This document shows, piece after piece, positions 51,244-59,909 of a stretch of 64,000 bases of DNA. The DNA is from an uncultured Collinsella sp. (GTDB taxonomy: Bacteria > Actinomycetota > Coriobacteriia > Coriobacteriales > Coriobacteriaceae), in NCBI GenBank assembly GCA_934655755.1, contig CAKUHA010000003.1, forward strand, positions 62,001-126,000, in the 5' to 3' direction. The position numbers and the translations under genes are program-made. How positions within the stretch are numbered: position 1 is the first letter of the stretch; each line of letters opens with the position of its first letter. The notes under the pieces were generated by a model. It was not told the DNA's origin and did no database searches. It saw nothing but the letters and a program-made list of their open reading frames with translations.

Positions 51244-53994
51244 GTGAGCGATTGCAAGAGGGTTTACCGTTTTGGCACCGATGCCCAGGGCACTTGCGTT
51301 ACCGAGGGCGACAAGTCCATGAACTTCGTCCTTGGCGGCAAGGGCGCGAACCTTGCCGAGATGAGCCGTATCGGCCTGCCGGTTCCCGGCGGCTTTACCA
51401 TTACCTGCCAGACCTGCGTCGAGTACTCTGGTGCCGGCAATGTTTGGCCTACCGGCGCGCTTGACGAGATCGTTGCCGCCGAGGCTGACCTCGAGGCCCG
51501 TTGCGACAAAAAGCTCGGCGACGCCAGCGATCCGCTGCTCGTGTCGGTGCGCTCGGGCGCTCCGTTCTCCATGCCCGGTATGATGGACACGGTCCTCAAC
51601 CTGGGCCTCAACGACGATTCCGTCCAGGGTCTCATCGCCCAGACGCAAAATCCGCGCTTTGCCTGGGACAGCTATCGTCGCTTTATCCAGATGTTCTCCA
51701 ACGTCGTCATGGGCGTCGACGCCGACTTGTTCGAGAATGCCCTGACTCAGGCCCGTCTGGTTGCCGGCGTCCGCGTCGACTCCGAGCTTTCGGCCGAGGA
51801 CCTGCAGGAGCTCGTCGAGACCTTCAAGGGCATCTTCTCCGAAAACGTCGAGGCCGCCCTGTACCCCGAGCTCGAGGTCGTCGATGGTAAGCCCGTCTTC
51901 CCGCACGATCCGGAGCTCCAGCTGCGCCTTGCCATCCAGGCCGTCTTTGGCAGCTGGATGAACGAGCGCGCTTGCATCTACCGCAAGCAGCACGGCATTT
52001 CCGATGATCTGGGCACTGCCGTCAACGTCCAGGCCATGGCATTTGGCAACAAGGGTGAGACTTCCGCGACCGGCGTCGCCTTCACCCGCAACCCCGCCGA
52101 TGGCACCAAGGAGTTCTACGGCGACTTTCTGGTCAACGCCCAGGGCGAGGACGTCGTTGCCGGCATCCGCAACACCGAGCCCATCTCCGACCTCAAGACC
52201 ACCCCGGGCCTCGAGTCCGCAGGCGAGGAGCTCGAGCGCGTGTTCCTGACGCTCGAGGACCACTATCGCGACATGTGCGACATCGAGTTCACCATCGAGC
52301 AGGGTAAGCTCTGGATGCTCCAGACCCGCGTGGGCAAGCGTACCGCCACCGCCGCTTTGCGCATCGCCATCGAGATGGTCGAGGAGGGCCTCATCACCCG
52401 CGAGGAGGCCGTGAGCCGCATCGACCCCGCACAGCTCGATCAGCTCCTGCACCCGCAGTTCGACTCCTCCAAGAAGTACGAGGCGCTCGCGCGCGGCCTT
52501 AACGCCAGCCCCGGTGCCGCCGTGGGTGAGGTCGTGTTCTCGAGCGATGACGCCGTTGCGCGTGCGAACGAGGGCCACAAGGTCATCCTGGTCCGCTGGG
52601 AAACCAACCCCGACGACCTGAAGGGCATGGTTGCCGCCGAGGGCATCCTGACCAGCCACGGCGGCAAGACGAGCCACGCCGCCGTTATCGCGCGCGGCAT
52701 GGGTACGCCCTGCGTCTGCGGTGTCGAGCGCTTCCATATCGACGCCGCCGAGAAGGTCGTGCGCATCGAGGGCAGCGATCGCGTGCTGCACGAGGGCGAC
52801 GTCATCTCCATCGACGGCACCCAGGGCATCGTCGTCGACGGTGCGGTCGATCTGGTTTCCGCCGAGCTCACCGGCGACCTGGACACTATCCTGTCCTGGG
52901 CCGATGAGATTCGTCTGGATGAGACCTGCGGCCACGCCAACCACGTGCGCGTCAACGCCGACAACCCCGAGGATGCCGAGCTCGCGCTTGAGTTTGGCGC
53001 CGAGGCCATCGGCCTGTGCCGCACCGAGCATATGTTCCTGGGCGATCGCAAGAACATCATCCAGAGCTTCATCCTCTCCGATGACGAGGCCGTGAAGCAG
53101 CAGGCGCTGGCCGATCTGCTCAAGGTCCAGACCGAGGACTTCCTGGCCATGTTCAAGACCATGACCGGCCGCGACGTGGTCGTTCGCCTGATCGACCCGC
53201 CGTTGCATGAGTTCCTGGACGATCCCCGCGAGCTCGAGGTCGCCATCACCAAGAAGGAGGCCGCTGGCGCTCCCGAGGAGGAACTCGCCGCTCTGCGCGC
53301 CCGCCTGCGTCGTATCGACGGCATGGTCGAGTCGAACCCCATGCTCGGCCTGCGCGGCGTGCGCCTGTCCGTCGTCTTCGGCGACCTGCCGCTCATGCAG
53401 GTTCGCGCCGTTGCCACGGCCGCTGCGCGCCTCATTAAGGAAGGCATCGACCCGCGTCCTGAGATCATGGTCCCGCTCGTCTCCATCACGGCCGAGCACG
53501 TCCAGACCCGTGAGGTCATCGAGCGCGTGATCGTCGAGGTTTCCGCCGAGGAGGGCGTGGAGCTCAACATTCCCGTGGGCACGATGCTCGAGCTGCCGCG
53601 CGCCTGCATGGTTGCCGACGAGATCGCCCAGCACGCCGACTTCTTCTGCTTTGGCACCAACGACCTCACGCAGACGACCTTCGGCTTCTCCCGCGACGAC
53701 GCCGAGGCCAAGTTCATCCCGCTGTACCTGCATAAGAAGATCCTGAAGGACAACCCCTTCGAGACCATCGACACGGCGGTACTCGAGCTGGTGCGCATGG
53801 CCGTGGCCAAGGGCCGTGCCACCAACCCCGGCATGCACTTTGGTGTGTGCGGTGAGCACGGCGGCGACCCCAAGTCCATCAAGGGCCTGTTTAACGTCGC
53901 CGACGTGGACTATGTGTCCTGCTCGCCCTACCGCGTGCCGCTCGCGCGTCTTGCCGCCGCCCAGGCTAAGCTCGAAGCCAAGCGTTCCGCTTAG
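51244..53994 (+). CDS. ppdK: Pyruvate, phosphate dikinase
   Basis: This enzyme interconverts pyruvate + ATP + Pi and PEP + AMP + PPi, serving glycolysis or gluconeogenesis in anaerobes. The 916 residues comprise the ATP-grasp N-domain (GGKGANLAEMSRIGLPVPGG), the phospho-His swivelling domain (LTSHGGKTSHAAVIARGMG; His near 478, with the regulatory Thr two residues before it) and the PEP-binding TIM barrel (GLCRTEHMFL; FGVCGEHGGDP). GTG 51244 has GGAAGGGG 9 nt upstream; the frame back to 51217 is not supported. The partner regulator is encoded just upstream. Confidence 0.97.
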   Translation: MSDCKRVYRFGTDAQGTCVTEGDKSMNFVLGGKGANLAEMSRIGLPVPGGFTITCQTCVEYSGAGNVWPTGALDEIVAAEADLEARCDKKLGDASDPLLVSVRSGAPFSMPGMMDTVLNLGLNDDSVQGLIAQTQNPRFAWDSYRRFIQMFSNVVMGVDADLFENALTQARLVAGVRVDSELSAEDLQELVETFKGIFSENVEAALYPELEVVDGKPVFPHDPELQLRLAIQAVFGSWMNERACIYRKQHGISDDLGTAVNVQAMAFGNKGETSATGVAFTRNPADGTKEFYGDFLVNAQGEDVVAGIRNTEPISDLKTTPGLESAGEELERVFLTLEDHYRDMCDIEFTIEQGKLWMLQTRVGKRTATAALRIAIEMVEEGLITREEAVSRIDPAQLDQLLHPQFDSSKKYEALARGLNASPGAAVGEVVFSSDDAVARANEGHKVILVRWETNPDDLKGMVAAEGILTSHGGKTSHAAVIARGMGTPCVCGVERFHIDAAEKVVRIEGSDRVLHEGDVISIDGTQGIVVDGAVDLVSAELTGDLDTILSWADEIRLDETCGHANHVRVNADNPEDAELALEFGAEAIGLCRTEHMFLGDRKNIIQSFILSDDEAVKQQALADLLKVQTEDFLAMFKTMTGRDVVVRLIDPPLHEFLDDPRELEVAITKKEAAGAPEEELAALRARLRRIDGMVESNPMLGLRGVRLSVVFGDLPLMQVRAVATAAARLIKEGIDPRPEIMVPLVSITAEHVQTREVIERVIVEVSAEEGVELNIPVGTMLELPRACMVADEIAQHADFFCFGTNDLTQTTFGFSRDDAEAKFIPLYLHKKILKDNPFETIDTAVLELVRMAVAKGRATNPGMHFGVCGEHGGDPKSIKGLFNVADVDYVSCSPYRVPLARLAAAQAKLEAKRSA

Positions 53995-54033
53995 CGTTTT
54001 GCGTTCAGACGCTTGATGTAGCCCCCCTTAATG

Positions 54034-54061
54034 CCGCCCGTCTCATTCGTGAGGCGGGCGG
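54034..54061 (+). terminator. Terminator hairpin after ppdK
   Basis: An 11-bp GC-rich stem (54034-54044 with 54051-54061) has a 6-nt loop; the tail TTGTC is weak, but a TTTTGTCTTTTT tract follows 15 bases later. Confidence 0.65.
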
Positions 54062-54107
54062 TTGTCATGTGCGGGTTTTGTCTTTTTGTCTGCGTAAAAA
54101 ATTGTTC

Positions 54108-54135
54108 TTGCAGCAGAAACGCGCGCGTGTATACT
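54108..54135 (+). promoter_or_regulatory. Promoter of rplS
   Basis: -35 TTGCAG (54108-54113), 16-bp spacer and -10 TATACT (54130-54135). The leader of about 60 nt holds a GTGCCG/CGGCAC hairpin (54157-54180) close to the SD, possibly an autoregulatory leader. Confidence 0.65.
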
Positions 54136-54204
54136 CGAATACGTTTGTTCAACTACGTGCCGGCCAAGGTGGTACGGCACCTCTAGAAGAGTAAGGAATT
54201 GCAC

Positions 54205-54546
54205 ATGGATTACATCCGCGCAATCGAGCGCCAGCAGATCCGCGAGGACATCCCGCAGGTTCGCGTCGGCGACAACGTCAAGGTCCACTACCGCATTAAG
54301 GAAGGCGACCGCGAGCGCATCCAGGTCTTCCAGGGCGACGTCATCCGCATGGCTGGTGCCGGTTCCCGCGAGACCTTCACCGTCCGCAAGATCTCCTTCG
54401 GTGTCGGTGTCGAGCGTACCTTCCCGCTTCACAGCCCCAAGATCGGCAAGCTGGAGGTTGTCCGTCATGGTCGCGTCCGTCGCGCCAAGCTGTACTACCT
54501 CCGCGACAAGGTGGGCAAGGCTGCTCGTATTCCCGAGAAGCGCTAA
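54205..54546 (+). CDS. rplS: 50S ribosomal protein L19
   Basis: The 113-residue L19 at the subunit interface has [49 protein letters not shown] and [23 protein letters not shown] 54205 has AAGGA 7 nt upstream; a TTG two codons earlier overlaps that SD. It has its own promoter and a following terminator, so it is not tied to trmD as in many bacteria. Confidence 0.98.
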   Translation: MDYIRAIERQQIREDIPQVRVGDNVKVHYRIKEGDRERIQVFQGDVIRMAGAGSRETFTVRKISFGVGVERTFPLHSPKIGKLEVVRHGRVRRAKLYYLRDKVGKAARIPEKR

Positions 54547-54580
54547 GACGATCGCAGCGTCTGTCCGCTCATTTGGACAA

Positions 54581-54610
54581 AAGGGTCACCTTCGGGTGGC
54601 CCTTCTTTTT
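54581..54610 (+). terminator. Intrinsic terminator after rplS (UUCG tetraloop)
   Basis: A 10-bp stem (54581-54590 with 54595-54604) is closed by TTCG and followed by CTTTTT. Confidence 0.92.
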
Positions 54611-54638
54611 ACTGATTCGCATGCAAGGAGGCCCCGGT

Positions 54639-55427
54639 ATGGCCAACATGACAAGCTCGGTTTCGGCGTCTCAGGTTGCCGGCGAGCTGGCGAGTGCCAC
54701 GTTTGAGGAGATTCCCGCCCTGGTCGAGCATTATCGCGAGGACCCACGCCAACAGGTCATCAAGGCCTGCGAGCGCGCCATGAAGCGTCATGCCAAGGAA
54801 CTCGCCGAACGCGAGCGCGTCAATGGCATGTACGAGCTGATGCACGAGCTGGGCGGCGACGGCATTGTCGTGGGCGTTGACGAGGTCGGACGAGGGTCGG
54901 TGGCCGGGCCCCTGACGGTATGTGCGGTGTGCCTGCCCATGGAGCCGCGCGTTTGGGGCATCAACGATTCCAAAAAGCTCACGCCTGCCCGCCGTGAACT
55001 GCTGGCGGTAAAGATTGCCGAGGTGGCGACCGCCATCGGGTACTGCCATATACCGCCGGCGGACATCGACGAGATGGGCATGGCGCGTGCCATTCGCGCC
55101 GCCGTTGCGGGCGCCGTTGCCGATACGGGTCTTGAGCCGGACTGCGTGCTTATGGATGGCAACCCGCTGGGCGCCGTTCCCAACGAGCGCGACGTGGTCA
55201 AGGGCGATGCCAAGATCGCCTGTATCGCCGCTGCCTCCATCATGGCCAAGGTCACCCGTGACGAGATGATGGTCGAGTACGATGCCGAGTATCCCGAGTA
55301 CCATTTGGCCGAGTCGAAGGGCTATGCGAGCCCCGAGCACATTGAGGCCATTCGCAAACATGGACTTTGTCCGCTGCACCGCGTGAGTTTTTGCGGAAAC
55401 TTTCTGCAGACTGAACGGCTTTTCTAG
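54639..55427 (+). CDS. rnhB: Ribonuclease HII
   Basis: This enzyme removes ribonucleotides from DNA-RNA hybrids. ATG 54639 has AAGGAGG 7 nt upstream and gives 262 residues. The catalytic block is IVVGVDEVGRGSVAGPL (DE-x-GRG), then NDSKKLTPARREL and KGDAKIACIAAASIMAKVTRD with the distal Asp residues. An N-terminal extension of about 75 residues precedes the core, longer than in the E. coli enzyme and similar to that of Gram-positive RNase HII. A strong terminator follows at 55,476. Confidence 0.96.
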   Translation: MANMTSSVSASQVAGELASATFEEIPALVEHYREDPRQQVIKACERAMKRHAKELAERERVNGMYELMHELGGDGIVVGVDEVGRGSVAGPLTVCAVCLPMEPRVWGINDSKKLTPARRELLAVKIAEVATAIGYCHIPPADIDEMGMARAIRAAVAGAVADTGLEPDCVLMDGNPLGAVPNERDVVKGDAKIACIAAASIMAKVTRDEMMVEYDAEYPEYHLAESKGYASPEHIEAIRKHGLCPLHRVSFCGNFLQTERLF

Positions 55428-55475
55428 GTCAATTGTGGAGACAGGGACCTCAGGGGTTTTACAAACCTGCTGGTA

Positions 55476-55518
55476 GCGGGCCATGCGCAACGCGATTGTT
55501 GCGCATGGCCCGCTTTTT
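55476..55518 (+). terminator. Intrinsic terminator after rnhB
   Basis: A perfect 16-bp stem (55476-55491 with 55498-55513), 6-nt loop and TTTTT. Confidence 0.95.
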
Positions 55519-55616
55519 GTCGGCATTTGGTCAGCTTTTGGTTTGCTTCCGGTACTTACCCGCATGAAACGTGCCCTCATCATCGGGGCAATGCAGTGTG
55601 CGGGAAAGGAGACCCC

Positions 55617-56102
55617 ATGTGTGCCGCAAGCAAAAAGAGCAAGACGCAGCAGCTCAAGGAACGTTGGGAAGACGGCGAGCTCGACTGCGGGGCGATTACG
55701 CCCGAGTTTATCAAGGCACTCAGCCCGCGCGAACTCGGCATGTTGGGCGAGCTGATCACCATCGATTACTTTAACGAGCGCGGCTACACCTTGCTGGAGC
55801 AGGGCTATCGCTGTACCGAGGGCGAGGCCGATCTGGTGCTGCTCGACGAACTCGATGACATCGTGGTGATGGCCGAGGTCAAGACGAGGCGTGTCGCCCT
55901 TGACTGCACCACGCGGGTCTTTCCCGAGGAGGCTGTGGATGCCCAAAAACAGCGTCGGTATCGTCGCATCGCGAGCTGCTATCTCATGGAGCACTATCCG
56001 CTCAAGGCGATTCGCTTCGATGCCGTGGGCGTGACCATCCGCGGCGGGCATATCGCCGAGATCGAGCATCAGTACAACGCGTTCGATTGGCAGGTGTCGT
56101 GA
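55617..56102 (+). CDS. YraN family (UPF0102) nuclease-fold protein
   Basis: ATG 55617, with AAAGGAG 5 nt upstream, gives 161 residues. The PD-(D/E)xK-like core of the family is present: LGELITIDYFNERGYTLLEQ, YRCTEGEADLVLLDELDDIV and VMAEVKTRR (E-x-K). RRIASCYL and IRFDAVGVTI follow. The N-terminal 50 residues are a charged extension that is not conserved in shorter homologues. YraN is usually next to rnhB and comM; its substrate is unknown. It overlaps comM by one base. Confidence 0.9.
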   Translation: MCAASKKSKTQQLKERWEDGELDCGAITPEFIKALSPRELGMLGELITIDYFNERGYTLLEQGYRCTEGEADLVLLDELDDIVVMAEVKTRRVALDCTTRVFPEEAVDAQKQRRYRRIASCYLMEHYPLKAIRFDAVGVTIRGGHIAEIEHQYNAFDWQVS

Positions 56103-57625
56103 TGGCTTTCGATACCTTCGCCGTCCACGCCGCCTGTATTCGCGGCGTCGAGGCAATTCCCGTTACCGTCGAGGTCTCGCTTGCCGGGGGCGTCCCGGGC
56201 ATTCAGATGCTCGGTATTCCCAGTATGGAAGTAATGGAATCGCGTGGGCGCATCCGGTGCGCCATGCGCTCAGCCGGTTTTGAGATTCCGCGGTCGGGCA
56301 TTACCGTCAATCTGGCACCCGGCGATATCCGTAAAACCGGCAGTGGTTTTGACCTGCCGATTGCCATCGCGGTGTTGGCAGCCGACGGGCAGATTCCCCG
56401 CGACAACCTCGATCGCTGCCTTATTGCGGGCGAGCTTGGCCTGGACGGCACGGTGCTGCCTGTCAAGGGCGAGGTGGCGTTCCAGCTGCTGGCGCGTGAT
56501 ATGGGGCTTTCCTTTATCGCCGGCAAGTCCGATCAGCATGTGCCGCTCGCGGGCGTGGACTGCGGGTTTATCGGCCACCTGTCGCAACTTGCCCAGGGCA
56601 TGGGTGAGGCTGCACGACATTATCTGGACTCCGAGGGCGTGGAGGCCACCTTTGAGCCCGAGCTCGATTATGCCGACGTCTTGGGGCAGGAGGTCGCCAA
56701 GCGCGGTATGGCGCTTGCGGCGGCAGGTGAGCTTGGCTTGCTTATGATCGGCTCGCCCGGTTCGGGCAAGACGATGCTCGCGCGGCGTATGACCGGCATT
56801 TTGCCCGAGCTTTCCCTCGAGGACCAGCAGGAAGCGCTGTGCATCCATTCGGTGCTGGGAGAGAACATCGACGGGCTGCTGGCGGGACACCGACCATTTC
56901 GCAGCCCTCACCACAGCATCTCGACCGCGGGCCTTATCGGCGGCGGACGCCCGGTGCATCCGGGCGAGATTAGCCTGGCTCATGGCGGCGTGCTCTTTTT
57001 GGACGAACTTGCCGAGTTTCCCACCGGCGTGTTGCAGACGCTTCGTCAGCCTATCGAGCGCGGCTACGTCAAGATCGTACGTGTCGACGGCGCCTTTACC
57101 TTTCCGTCGCGCTTTCAGCTGCTTGCCGCGAGCAATCCCTGTCCCTGCGGCTTTTTGGGCGATCGCGAGGTCCCGTGTCGCTGCTCGGCCTCGATGGTCG
57201 AGCGCTACCGGTCCAAGCTGCGCGGTCCTTTGGCAGACCGTATCGACATGATGCTCGACGTGACCCGCCCCGACCCCCAGGTGATTATCGAGGGCGCGGA
57301 GGGCATGTCATCGGCCGAGCTGCGCGACTACGTTGTGCGCGGCCGAGCCTTTCGCGCGTGGCGTGAGGCCCGCATGGACGATGCGGATACCGAGGCCGAA
57401 GATGATGAGTCGCGCTCCATTGACGGCGTCGTGTCGACCTTTGCGCTCGACGATGCGGCGGAGAAGTGCGTGCTGGGCCTGTCGAAGCGCACGCATCTCA
57501 CGGGCCGCGGTATCGTGCGCCTGGTGCGTATCGCGCGCACGATCGCCGATGTCGCCGAAAGCGAGCGGGTGACCCAGGATCACGTGCTCGAGGCTGCGAT
57601 GTACCAGGGGAGGAGGGATCAATAA
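56102..57625 (+). CDS. comM: ComM-like Mg-chelatase family AAA+ ATPase
   Basis: This 507-residue protein has an N-terminal ChlI-like fold (FAVHAACIRGVEAIPVTVEV; AGGVPGIQMLGIP), the AAA+ module (MIGSPGSGKTMLARRM Walker A near residue 218; GVLFLDELAEF Walker B), NPCPCGFLGD with CRC a little further on, a possible metal-binding Cys cluster, and the C-terminal Mg_chelatase_C (RIVRLVRIARTIADV). ComM is a branch-migration helicase acting in transformation and recombination. It overlaps yraN and dprA by a single base on each side, so the three are coupled. Confidence 0.95.
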   Translation: MAFDTFAVHAACIRGVEAIPVTVEVSLAGGVPGIQMLGIPSMEVMESRGRIRCAMRSAGFEIPRSGITVNLAPGDIRKTGSGFDLPIAIAVLAADGQIPRDNLDRCLIAGELGLDGTVLPVKGEVAFQLLARDMGLSFIAGKSDQHVPLAGVDCGFIGHLSQLAQGMGEAARHYLDSEGVEATFEPELDYADVLGQEVAKRGMALAAAGELGLLMIGSPGSGKTMLARRMTGILPELSLEDQQEALCIHSVLGENIDGLLAGHRPFRSPHHSISTAGLIGGGRPVHPGEISLAHGGVLFLDELAEFPTGVLQTLRQPIERGYVKIVRVDGAFTFPSRFQLLAASNPCPCGFLGDREVPCRCSASMVERYRSKLRGPLADRIDMMLDVTRPDPQVIIEGAEGMSSAELRDYVVRGRAFRAWREARMDDADTEAEDDESRSIDGVVSTFALDDAAEKCVLGLSKRTHLTGRGIVRLVRIARTIADVAESERVTQDHVLEAAMYQGRRDQ

Positions 57626-58557
57626 TGGATGAGGTGACCTTTGAACTGCATCCCGGCGATGCGTTGTATCCCAAGACCGTTCTTGAGCTTTCGGATGTGC
57701 CCCGGACGCTCTACGTGCGCGGGGACCCCGCGGTGTTATCGAAGCCCGCGCTTTCCATCATCGGTGCTCGCAAGGCCTCGCCCTATGGCCTTGCCGTGGC
57801 GGAGCTTGCGGCAAAGGTGGCCGTAGAGGCGGGCGTCACGGTGGTTTCGGGCGGCGCGGTCGGCTGCGACCAGGCATCGGGCTGGGCTGCGGTCAATGCC
57901 GGGGGTAAGCATGTGGTGGTGCTGGGAACAGGCGCCGACGTGGTCTACCCGCGCTCGAGTGCGGGGCTTATCACGCGCACGCTCGATACGGGCGGCGCGA
58001 TCGTGTCGATCTCGCCATGGGGGATGGGGCCGCGTAAGTTCGCCTTTCCGCGGCGTAATCGCGTGATCGCCGCCCTGTCGCAGGCGCTCTTTGTTTCCGA
58101 GGCGGGCATGCCTTCGGGTACGTTCTCGACGGCCGAGGCCGCTATGGACCTGGGGCGCGAACTGCTCGCGGTGCCGGGGTCCATCCTATCGCCCGAGTCG
58201 CGCGGCACCAACTACCTCATCGCCAACGGAGCCTGTTGCATCATCGACGAGGAGTCTATCGAGATGGCCATCTCGCGTATTTACGGCACCCTGCGCTACT
58301 CGCGCCCCGACGCGCCCGGTATCGCGGACCTCGACCCCGCGCAGCAAGCCGTGATGCACGCGCTGATCGCCTCGCCGCTCAAGGTCGACGACATCGCCGC
58401 GCTCGTTTCGCTCGATGCCGTCGGCGTGCTCAAACTCCTGGGCTCACTCGAGCTCGAGGGCCTTATCGAGCGCATGATGGATGGAAGGTATGCGCCCTCA
58501 AAGTTTGCGCTTCACGCTCAGACGCCGTTCGGTCACAATGGAAAGCGTGTCAATTAG
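57625..58557 (+). CDS. dprA: DNA-processing protein DprA
   Basis: ATG 57625 (overlapping the comM stop as TAATG) gives 310 residues. The Rossmann-like core contains ALSIIGARKASPYG, VVSGGAVGCDQASGW, HVVVLGTGADVVYP and FPRRNRVIAALSQAL, then VPGSILSPESRGTNYLI. A C-terminal winged-helix (VMHALIASPLKVDDIAALV) follows. DprA loads RecA on incoming single-stranded DNA. Adjacent comM and yraN suggest transformation or recombination functions; no com uptake genes are in the window. Confidence 0.95.
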   Translation: MDEVTFELHPGDALYPKTVLELSDVPRTLYVRGDPAVLSKPALSIIGARKASPYGLAVAELAAKVAVEAGVTVVSGGAVGCDQASGWAAVNAGGKHVVVLGTGADVVYPRSSAGLITRTLDTGGAIVSISPWGMGPRKFAFPRRNRVIAALSQALFVSEAGMPSGTFSTAEAAMDLGRELLAVPGSILSPESRGTNYLIANGACCIIDEESIEMAISRIYGTLRYSRPDAPGIADLDPAQQAVMHALIASPLKVDDIAALVSLDAVGVLKLLGSLELEGLIERMMDGRYAPSKFALHAQTPFGHNGKRVN

Positions 58558-58571
58558 AAAGGTGTTTGCAG

Positions 58572-59909
58572 ATGCAGTTCGATCAGGTGACGGTTATCGG
58601 TGGCGGTCTGGCGGGTTCGGAATGCGCGATCCAGCTGGCAGACCGCGGTTTTGCCGTAAAGCTGTGCGAGATGCGCCCCCAGGTGAGCTCCCCAGCCCAC
58701 CATACCGATCATCTGGCCGAACTCGTCTGTTCCAATTCGTTTAAATCGACCCGTCCGGACTCTGCGGCAGGCTTGTTAAAGGCCGAGCTTGAGCGCATGG
58801 GCTCGGTCTTGCTCGATTGTGCCCACCGCGCGGCCGTTCCCGCCGGCGGCGCCCTGGCGGTTGACCGCGTCAAGTTTTCCGAGCTTGTCGAGGCCGAGGT
58901 TGCCTCCCGCTCCAATATCGAGATAGTTCACGGCGAGGTCACCCAGATTCCCGAGGGCCATGTAGTCATTGCCGCTGGCCCCCTTTGCTCGCCCGCTCTG
59001 AGCGAGGAGGTCATGAAGCTCGTCGGTGGCGACGCCCTGGCGTTCTTTGATGCCGCGGCCCCGATTGTCGACGCCTCCACGCTCGACATGGACGTGCTGT
59101 TCTCGCAGTCGCGCTACGAGGAGCAGGGGAGCGGCGACTATCTCAACGCCCCGCTCAATAAGGAGGAGTACGAGGCCTTTATCGAGGCGCTCACCACCGC
59201 CGATCGCGTGGTACTCAAGGACTTTGAGGGCGGCGACCTGTTCCAGGCCTGTCAGCCTGCCGAGGAGGTTGCCCGTACCGGCAAGGACGCCATCCGCTTT
59301 GGCGCCATGAAGCCCGTCGGACTCACCGACCCGCGCACGGGGCGTCGTCCCTGGGCGGCGATTCAGCTGCGCGCCGAGAACAAGGAGAAGACCGCTTATA
59401 ACCTGGTGGGGTTCCAGACCAATCTGACCTTTGGCGAGCAGAAGCGCGTCTTCCACATGGTCCCCGGCCTGGAGAACGCCGAATTCTTCCGCTATGGCGT
59501 CATGCACCGCAATACCTTTGTCGATGCTCCGCACGTGCTCGACGGCACTTTTGCCGTGCCCGGCACGAGCGTGCGCCTTGCCGGCCAGATTACCGGCACC
59601 GAGGGGTACATGGAAGCGGTGGCGACCGGTCTGCTCGCGGCGCTCAACACTTATGCCGAGGCTATTGAGGTCGCTCCCGTCGAGTTGCCGCGCGAGGGTG
59701 CCCTAGGTGCGCTCGTGGGCTATGCGACCGATCCGGCCACCGTGGGCTACCAGCCCATGCATGTCAACTTTGGCCTGGTGCCGCCGCTCGAGGATGGCAA
59801 GCGCCGCAGCAAGCGCGATCGCTACCAGGCCTATGCGGACCGCGCCCTCGAGGCCCTCGATGCCTACTTGGCCACGCGTTCCGACCTGTTTGGAGGCGAC
59901 CGGTCATAG
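58572..59909 (+). CDS. trmFO: Folate/FAD-dependent tRNA-m5U54 methyltransferase TrmFO
   Basis: This flavoprotein methylates U54 of tRNAs using methylenetetrahydrofolate. ATG 58572 follows AAAGGTG, 445 residues. VTVIGGGLAGSECAIQLA binds FAD, then CEMRPQVSSPAHHTDHLAEL, CSNSFKSTRPDSAAGLLKAE (conserved), FGAMKPVGLTDPRTGRRPWA and LAGQITGTEGYMEAVATGLL. The frame is open further upstream inside dprA, but this is Arg-rich shadow sequence. Its last bases contain a GGAGG that probably serves xerC, whose frame overlaps by about 4 nt. Confidence 0.96.
   Translation: MQFDQVTVIGGGLAGSECAIQLADRGFAVKLCEMRPQVSSPAHHTDHLAELVCSNSFKSTRPDSAAGLLKAELERMGSVLLDCAHRAAVPAGGALAVDRVKFSELVEAEVASRSNIEIVHGEVTQIPEGHVVIAAGPLCSPALSEEVMKLVGGDALAFFDAAAPIVDASTLDMDVLFSQSRYEEQGSGDYLNAPLNKEEYEAFIEALTTADRVVLKDFEGGDLFQACQPAEEVARTGKDAIRFGAMKPVGLTDPRTGRRPWAAIQLRAENKEKTAYNLVGFQTNLTFGEQKRVFHMVPGLENAEFFRYGVMHRNTFVDAPHVLDGTFAVPGTSVRLAGQITGTEGYMEAVATGLLAALNTYAEAIEVAPVELPREGALGALVGYATDPATVGYQPMHVNFGLVPPLEDGKRRSKRDRYQAYADRALEALDAYLATRSDLFGGDRS

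Noticed and set aside
51202..53859. 885-codon minus-strand frame across ppdK
   Set aside because: Antisense shadow of a clear PPDK gene; no family motif in its translation.
58236..58571. N-terminal extension of trmFO inside dprA
   Set aside because: Arg-rich out-of-frame shadow; the FAD motif requires the start at 58,572.
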